Below, in pieces: positions 61,027 through 64,000 of a DNA stretch of 64,000 nt. Made by a program: the position numbers and the translations under genes. Position 1 is the stretch's first letter, and every line of letters starts with the position of its first letter. Under the pieces are notes generated by a model. The model had not been told where the DNA came from, ran no database searches, and saw only the letters and a program-made list of their open reading frames with translations. Origin of the DNA: UBA668 sp041918155 (lineage in GTDB: Bacteria > Actinomycetota > Acidimicrobiia > Acidimicrobiales > Ilumatobacteraceae). The stretch covers positions 9,341 through 73,340 of the forward strand of contig JAYRWH010000065.1 in assembly GCA_041918155.1 (NCBI GenBank), read 5' to 3'.

Positions 61027-62312
61027 CAGATCTCCCCGTCGGCCGGGTCGAACTCGATGTGCAGGTTGGTGAGACCACGCAGGATGAACGTCGGCACATA
61101 GTCGTACTTGCGGTTGCCGGCCGGGCCGTGGTGCTGCTCGCTGATGCGGATGTCCTTGGTGCGGTCGAACAGGCGGTTGAACGCGACCACCGATTCGGCG
61201 CGGGCCAGCGGGGCGCCGGGGCAGGTATGCGGCCCACGGCCGAAGGCCACATGGGTGCGGGCGTTGGCGCGGCGCGGATCGAGCACATCGGGGTCCTCGA
61301 ACTTGCGCGGGTCACGGTTGAGCGCTGCGTTCAGCACCATCACCTGGGTGCCGGCCGGAATGTGCACACCGGCGACATCCACGGGCACCTTCGAGAGGCG
61401 GAAGTCGCCCTTCACGGGGGCCTCCATGCGCAGCAACTCCTCGACGAAGTTCGGGATCAGCGTGCGGTCGTTGCGCAACTCCTGCTGCAGCTCCTTGTCG
61501 TCGCCGAGGATCTTGAGGCCCGAGCTGATCAGCCGGACGGTGGTCTCCTGCCCGGCCGCGAACAGGTTGGCGGCGACGCGCACGACGTCCATCACCTCCG
61601 GAGTCGCGCCACTGGGGAAGGGCATGTTGGCCATCTCGGTGAGCACATCGGCGCGCGGGTTGGCTCGCCGGTCGGTGATGAACTCGGTGAACCGGCCGTA
61701 CAGGTACTCGAGCGGCGAATGGCCGAGCGCCTTCTGGGCGGTACCGCCGACGGCGCCGCCCAGGTCGTGATGCAGCAGGGCTTCGCGGAAGTTGGCGTGC
61801 TCGTGTTCGGGCACGCCGAGCAGGTCGGCGATGACGAGCATCGCGAACGGCTGGGCGAACGCGTCGATGAACTCGCACTCGCCGTCCTTGATGAACGCGT
61901 CGAGCAGGCGATCGGCGAGGCGCCAGATGAACTCCTCGTTCTCCTGCAGGCGCTTGGGGGTGATCATGCGCATCAGCAGGCCGCGGTGCTCGGTGTGCAC
62001 CGGTGGGTCGAGCGTGGGCAACTGGTCGCTGAACGGCAGCCCGTCGCGGTACTGCTCGATGATCGCGGTGACATCGTCGCCCTCGAGCGGGACAGGGAAA
62101 CCGGGGAACGGGCCGGTGACGGAGGTGGCCGAGGAGAAGCGCTCATCGTTGTAGATCAACGTCGCCTCGTCGAAGCCGGTGCACATCATCACGTCGTGGT
62201 ACGGCTCGCGAGTGATCGGGCACCGCTCGCGCAAGGCGGCGAAGTAGTCGTACGGGTTCTCCAGGATCGTGTTGTCCTTGAAGTAGTTGATCGCGTCGGG
62301 ATCAAGCGTCAT
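61026..62312 (-). CDS. Cytochrome P450
   Basis: 428 residues. I-helix AAGQETT, ExxR in EELLRMEAP and the heme loop FGRGPHTCPGAPLARAE with the axial Cys. The N-terminus has no membrane anchor, as expected for bacterial P450s. The substrate is unknown. ATG 62312 is used; GTG 62321 lies just upstream with GAGGGGG before it. A TACGCT hexamer at 62345-62350 (minus strand) may be its -10, giving a short leader. Confidence 0.95.
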   Translation of the reverse strand: MTLDPDAINYFKDNTILENPYDYFAALRERCPITREPYHDVMMCTGFDEATLIYNDERFSSATSVTGPFPGFPVPLEGDDVTAIIEQYRDGLPFSDQLPTLDPPVHTEHRGLLMRMITPKRLQENEEFIWRLADRLLDAFIKDGECEFIDAFAQPFAMLVIADLLGVPEHEHANFREALLHHDLGGAVGGTAQKALGHSPLEYLYGRFTEFITDRRANPRADVLTEMANMPFPSGATPEVMDVVRVAANLFAAGQETTVRLISSGLKILGDDKELQQELRNDRTLIPNFVEELLRMEAPVKGDFRLSKVPVDVAGVHIPAGTQVMVLNAALNRDPRKFEDPDVLDPRRANARTHVAFGRGPHTCPGAPLARAESVVAFNRLFDRTKDIRISEQHHGPAGNRKYDYVPTFILRGLTNLHIEFDPADGEI

Positions 62313-62405
62313 TTCGTTCACGGCCCCCTCGTGTCGGTCGCGAAAGCGTAACAAACGGCGTTCTACCCGCCCAAGAAGACCGTTTCCAGCAGCGCCGAAA
62401 CGAAG

Positions 62406-62432
62406 AAACCCCCCGCCGAAGGCGAGGGGCTT
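62406..62432 (-). terminator. Rho-independent terminator after tRNA-Ala
   Basis: On the minus strand AAGCCCCTCGCC-TTC-GGCGGGGGGTTT forms a 12-bp stem with two GU pairs and a 3-nt loop. It starts about 14 nt beyond the tRNA 3' end. Confidence 0.8.
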
Positions 62433-62445
62433 CTCGTTCAACGGG

Positions 62446-62518
62446 TGGAGGTGAGGGGAATTGAACCCCTGGCCTCAACAGTGCGATTGTTGCGCTCTGC
62501 CAACTGAGCTACACCCCC
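62446..62518 (-). tRNA. tRNA-Ala(CGC)
   Basis: 73-nt cloverleaf. The acceptor stem GGGGGTG pairs with CACCTCC, including G3-U70, the alanine identity pair. D-arm GCTC/GAGC, anticodon arm CAACA-ATCGCAC-TGTTG with anticodon CGC reading GCG, and T-arm AGGGG-TTCAATT-CCCCT. The 3' CCA is not encoded. Confidence 0.97.
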
Positions 62519-62531
62519 GTTGGGCGACCCG

Positions 62532-62559
62532 AGTGTAGCGCCGACGGCTGCGGCAACAA
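62532..62559 (-). promoter_or_regulatory. Promoter of tRNA-Ala
   Basis: On the minus strand TTGTTG (62554-62559) and TACACT (62532-62537) are 16 nt apart. TACACT lies 13 nt before the mature 5' end. Confidence 0.5.
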
Positions 62560-62573
62560 CCGGCTCGGATGGC

Positions 62574-63173
62574 TCAGGCGGCGTGGAACCAGGCCTGATC
62601 GCCGTACGAACGATCGGTCTCGAAGTTGCGGATCTGCACGAGTTTGTAGCAGTAGCCGCAGAGCGAAACGAACGACAGGGCAAACAGGTACACCAGGCCA
62701 CTGGAGTGGGTAGTGGCGGCGAGGAAGCCGCTGATCGCCACCGTGGTGACGAGCATGAAGACGATGTTGGAGCGACGGCGACGGACGATCTCGCGCTGGC
62801 TCACCTTGTGCACGTGCATCGTGCGATGCGAGCGGGTCCCCGACGTGTCGTCGTTGCCGTGGCCACGACGCAGCGAGCCTTCCTGCATCCGCTCACGCTG
62901 AGCGGGTGCCGGAGCGGCCAGGGTGCGGCGCATCTGGCCGGTCGAGTGGCCATAGGCGCCAGCGCGCTGCTGGGGGGCCTGGGCCAAGGGGCGCGCCATA
63001 CCGCGCATGGGCACCATCGTGCGGGTGGGCACGGCGCGTTGCAGGGTGGAGAGCTGGCGACGGAAGTCGGTGACCGAGGCATTCGGACGGTTCTCGACCC
63101 GGCTGCGCAGCAGCGGGGGGACGATCACGGCTGCCCAAACGGCGGCGACGGCAAGGAGTACGACAGGTTGCAT
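62574..63173 (-). CDS. SepX/GlpR-like divisome membrane protein
   Basis: 199 residues. An N-terminal helix with WAAVIVPPLLRSR, then a basic stretch with SVTDFRRQLSTLQR and a disordered middle. Two hydrophobic helices lie near the C-terminus (IVFMLVTTVAISGFLAA and SGLVYLFALSFVSLCGYC). This layout matches actinobacterial SepX/GlpR, membrane proteins acting in cell division; Corynebacterium GlpR is the receptor of a gephyrin/MoeA-like protein. Neighbouring moaC keeps the molybdopterin connection. Assignment is by remembered N-terminal pattern and layout only. Confidence 0.7.
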   Translation of the reverse strand: MQPVVLLAVAAVWAAVIVPPLLRSRVENRPNASVTDFRRQLSTLQRAVPTRTMVPMRGMARPLAQAPQQRAGAYGHSTGQMRRTLAAPAPAQRERMQEGSLRRGHGNDDTSGTRSHRTMHVHKVSQREIVRRRRSNIVFMLVTTVAISGFLAATTHSSGLVYLFALSFVSLCGYCYKLVQIRNFETDRSYGDQAWFHAA

Positions 63174-63226
63174 ATTAGAGAACTCCCCCGTGTGGGCTGG
63201 TGTGGCAGGGGGCGGACAACATTTGA

Positions 63227-63754
63227 TTACGATTCTACGACATTCGTGACGCGAGATGCAACGTCAGTGGCTGTGTCAAGTGTCCGGCGGTAGCTGCCCG
63301 AGCGGCCGCCGGTCTTCTCCCACAGGGCGATTTCGCCGATCACCATGCCCCGATCGGCGCTCTTGCACATGTCGTAGATCGTCAAGGCAGCGACGGAACA
63401 GGCGTGCAACGCCTCCATCTCCACCCCCGTGCGATCGACCGCGTCGACCTGCACCTCGACCTCGATGAAGTCGTCGCCGATCTCGAAATTGACGTGAACA
63501 GCCCCGATCAACAGGGGATGACAGAGCGGGATCATGTCGCTGGTGCGCTTGGCGGCCTGGATCGCAGCCACCCTGGCGACCGCCAGCACGTCACCCTTCT
63601 TCACCTCACGGTTCGTCACCGCCGTCGTCGTGGCCGGCTGCATGAACACCCTGCCCCGCGCCACCGCCCGCCGGTGGGTGGGCTCTTTGGGGGTCACGTC
63701 GACCATCCGGGCCCGACCCAAGGGGTCGAGGTGGGTGAAGGAAAGGTCGCTCAT
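63227..63754 (-). CDS. moaC: Cyclic pyranopterin monophosphate synthase (MoaC)
   Basis: 175 residues, normal length. Second step of molybdenum cofactor synthesis, with MoaA. Conserved blocks are ARMVDVTPKEPTHRRAVA, KRTSDMIPLCHPLLI, DRTGVEMEALHACSVAALT, and the catalytic Lys/Asp in YDMCKSADRGM. ATG 63754 lies about 10 nt after TACAGT on the minus strand. It precedes the SepX/GlpR-like gene by 53 nt. Confidence 0.97.
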   Translation of the reverse strand: MSDLSFTHLDPLGRARMVDVTPKEPTHRRAVARGRVFMQPATTTAVTNREVKKGDVLAVARVAAIQAAKRTSDMIPLCHPLLIGAVHVNFEIGDDFIEVEVQVDAVDRTGVEMEALHACSVAALTIYDMCKSADRGMVIGEIALWEKTGGRSGSYRRTLDTATDVASRVTNVVES

Positions 63755-63782
63755 CCGTCACGGGACTGTAGTCGCCGGTTCA

Positions 63783-64000
63783 TCAACCGTTGTGCACCGG
63801 TCCACTTTCCACCACCTCGAAGGCGGTACCGGGGATGCCCTTCAGCTGGTTGAGCTGGGCGTCGTCCCAGCCCAGGCTGGGCGCGCCCTGGAAGAACCAG
63901 TTGCTGCCGTTGTCGGCCACGATCAGGCCGTAGTCCTTCATCGCCTGGGCGATCGCCCGCGCTTGGGGCGCCAAAGCGGTGATCGGGTAGTCGGCCCGCA
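63783..64000 (-). CDS. C-terminal fragment of a conserved secreted protein (5' end outside window)
   Basis: About 72 codons ending in a stop at 63783. The text ARAIAQAMKDYGLIVADNGS, NWFFQGAPSLGWDDAQLNQL and PGTAFEVVESG is the recurring C-terminus of a family of secreted actinobacterial proteins of unknown function. The N-terminal part lies beyond position 64000. Confidence 0.8.
   Translation of the reverse strand, partial: RADYPITALAPQARAIAQAMKDYGLIVADNGSNWFFQGAPSLGWDDAQLNQLKGIPGTAFEVVESGPVHNG

Noticed and set aside
62406..62432. Possible CRISPR or attachment site near tRNA-Ala
   Set aside because: The repeat-like sequence is a single terminator hairpin. No direct repeat of the tRNA 3' end and no integrase were seen.

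Overview
The window is a dense, high-GC chromosomal segment of an actinobacterium. GC is so strong at third codon positions that nearly every gene has a long open shadow frame on the other strand. An Acidimicrobiia-type (Ilumatobacter-like) organism is my best guess. Pointers are eno followed by a DivIC/FtsB-type gene, a DUF501 protein, gpgS next to a folP-like gene, a SepX/GlpR-like divisome gene beside moaC, and many apparently leaderless genes. Taxonomy is inferred, not shown. No phage, integrase, IS element, rRNA or CRISPR array was seen.

Layout. 1-3139: truncated membrane protein, enolase, septum-formation initiator. 3148-6541: class III aminotransferase, two SDR dehydrogenases and an Lrp/AsnC regulator behind a repeat-containing promoter. 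6578-9569: FTR1 iron permease with an IdeR/DtxR-like box, then a PAS-GGDEF-EAL protein. 9511-12485: zinc regulon, zur divergent from znuA-znuC-znuB. 12496-17622: DUF1330 protein, amine-oxidase-like flavoprotein, methyltransferase, a broken winged-helix gene and a GlgX-like glucosidase. 17704-22067: MoxR ATPase, VWA, XdhC/CoxF, MobA-like and CoxG genes, i.e. a molybdo-hydroxylase maturation set without its structural genes. 22064-25607: DUF501 fusion protein, acetyltransferase, two crotonases. 25672-34360: nucleoside uptake ABC system (BMP lipoprotein, ATPase, two permeases), CaiB-type CoA-transferase, queF, adenosine deaminase and upp. 34374-46513: secreted SGNH hydrolase, phosphohexomutase and PfkB kinase, aminopeptidase N, beta-CASP nuclease, acyl-CoA ligase, ThrH, serine hydrolase, kynurenine-formamidase-like hydrolase. 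46617-52833: fasciclin lipoprotein, membrane protein, cytochrome c, HrpA helicase. 52856-57257: small accessory genes including a MazF-type toxin-antitoxin pair and two lipoproteins. 57437-64000: secreted intradiol-dioxygenase-like lipoprotein, gpgS, folP-like, folB-folK fusion, ferredoxin plus P450, tRNA-Ala(CGC), SepX/GlpR-like gene, moaC and a partial secreted protein.

The strongest recurrent signal outside the genes is a TAnnnT hexamer placed 6-8 nt before about eighteen start codons, consistent with leaderless transcription. At two divergent gene pairs the opposing hexamers share their TA step. A second signal is a roughly 50-nt palindromic repeat in three copies, one of which supplies the C-terminus and stop codon of queF. 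The window is mostly housekeeping. The most system-like element is the orphan cox-type maturation cluster fused by overlap to a DUF501/Ppx-like hybrid gene.
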